Source of the DNA: Pseudomonadota bacterium
GTDB lineage: Bacteria; Pseudomonadota; Alphaproteobacteria; Rhizobiales; Xanthobacteraceae
Length of the DNA stretch: 5,901 nt
Reading direction: 5' to 3'
NCBI GenBank assembly: GCA_023449855.1
Contig: JAEXHR010000391.1
Location: 1-5,901, forward strand
Below are positions 5,791 through 5,901 of the stretch, piece after piece (the stretch's first letter is position 1; each line of letters begins with the position of its first letter). A program made the translations under genes and the position numbers. The notes below the pieces were generated by a model. That model did no database searches, was not told the DNA's origin, and was given only the letters and a program-made list of their open reading frames with translations.

Positions 5791-5901
5791 ATGAGGGGTT
5801 TGAGTAGCAACGGAACAGAAAACCTACATAAGCCAAGCAGCCGCTTATCTCCGGTCCGCGTTGTCATGGACATAACGGCGCAGCACGCGGTTTATTTCGG
5901 T
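5791..5901 (+). CDS. Possible start of an unknown gene, cut by window edge
   Basis: An ATG at 5791 follows GGGGAGGG (5779-5786), a near-ideal ribosome site four to five bases upstream, and the frame stays open for 37 codons to the edge (MRGLSSNGTENLHKPSS, then to HAVYFG). I do not recognise the product. Several codons are uncommon for a GC-rich genome (AGG, AGT, TTA, CTA), so a second in-frame ATG at 5866 could be the true start. A competing reading is the C-terminal 18 codons of a leftward gene, entering at 5901 and ending at TAA (5847-5845). The two overlap and cannot both be accepted easily; the ribosome site favours the rightward gene. Confidence 0.35.
   Translation, partial: MRGLSSNGTENLHKPSSRLSPVRVVMDITAQHAVYFG

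Noticed and set aside
1..5901. CRISPR array, tRNA, rRNA or complete insertion sequence
   Set aside because: No regularly spaced repeats, cloverleaf, rRNA-like segment or transposase was seen on either strand.

Overview
The window is GC-rich DNA that looks alphaproteobacterial. A Sphingomonas- or Caulobacter-like host is suggested by the NrsF-family anti-sigma factor, the ECF promoter type and the LysR/NmrA pair; this is an inference from gene content, not a database match. Six complete genes, one interrupted gene and one possible partial gene at the right edge can be supported.

Layout from left to right. (1) 1-221 is a gene-free leader with GC-rich palindromes, an inverted repeat built around the motif GTAACC, and an exact GTAACC-N16-CGAA promoter. 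(2) 222-497 (+) is a small secreted Cys/Lys/Gly-rich BufA2-type metallophore, closed by a strong intrinsic terminator. (3) 665-1033 (-) is a small conserved-looking gene interrupted by an in-frame TGA where a Trp is likely. It lies 30 bases behind an NmrA-type NAD(P)-binding oxidoreductase (1064-1942, -), and the two probably form one operon. (4) A LysR-family regulator (2048-2929, +) diverges from the oxidoreductase. The 105-base gap holds a symmetrical T-N11-A site and a second related inverted repeat. (5) 2930-3270 carries no recognisable gene, only possible terminator hairpins. (6) 3271-4438 (-) is an ECF sigma factor gene overlapping its membrane anti-sigma partner of the NrsF/DUF1109 family. 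(7) 4616-5554 (-) is an AraC-family regulator with a cupin-type sensor domain. (8) The right edge is mostly non-coding, with a possible gene start at 5791 (+).

The main point is regulatory. The sigma/anti-sigma operon and the bufA2 gene, about 4.4 kb apart, both have an exact GTAACC-N16-CGAA promoter. As I recall, this is the promoter type described for the Caulobacter crescentus SigF heavy-metal response. The window therefore appears to encode a compact metal-stress circuit: a membrane anti-sigma factor with two candidate sensing cysteines releases the ECF sigma factor, which activates its own operon and the secreted metallophore. The LysR/NmrA and AraC genes are probably separate functions that lie nearby.
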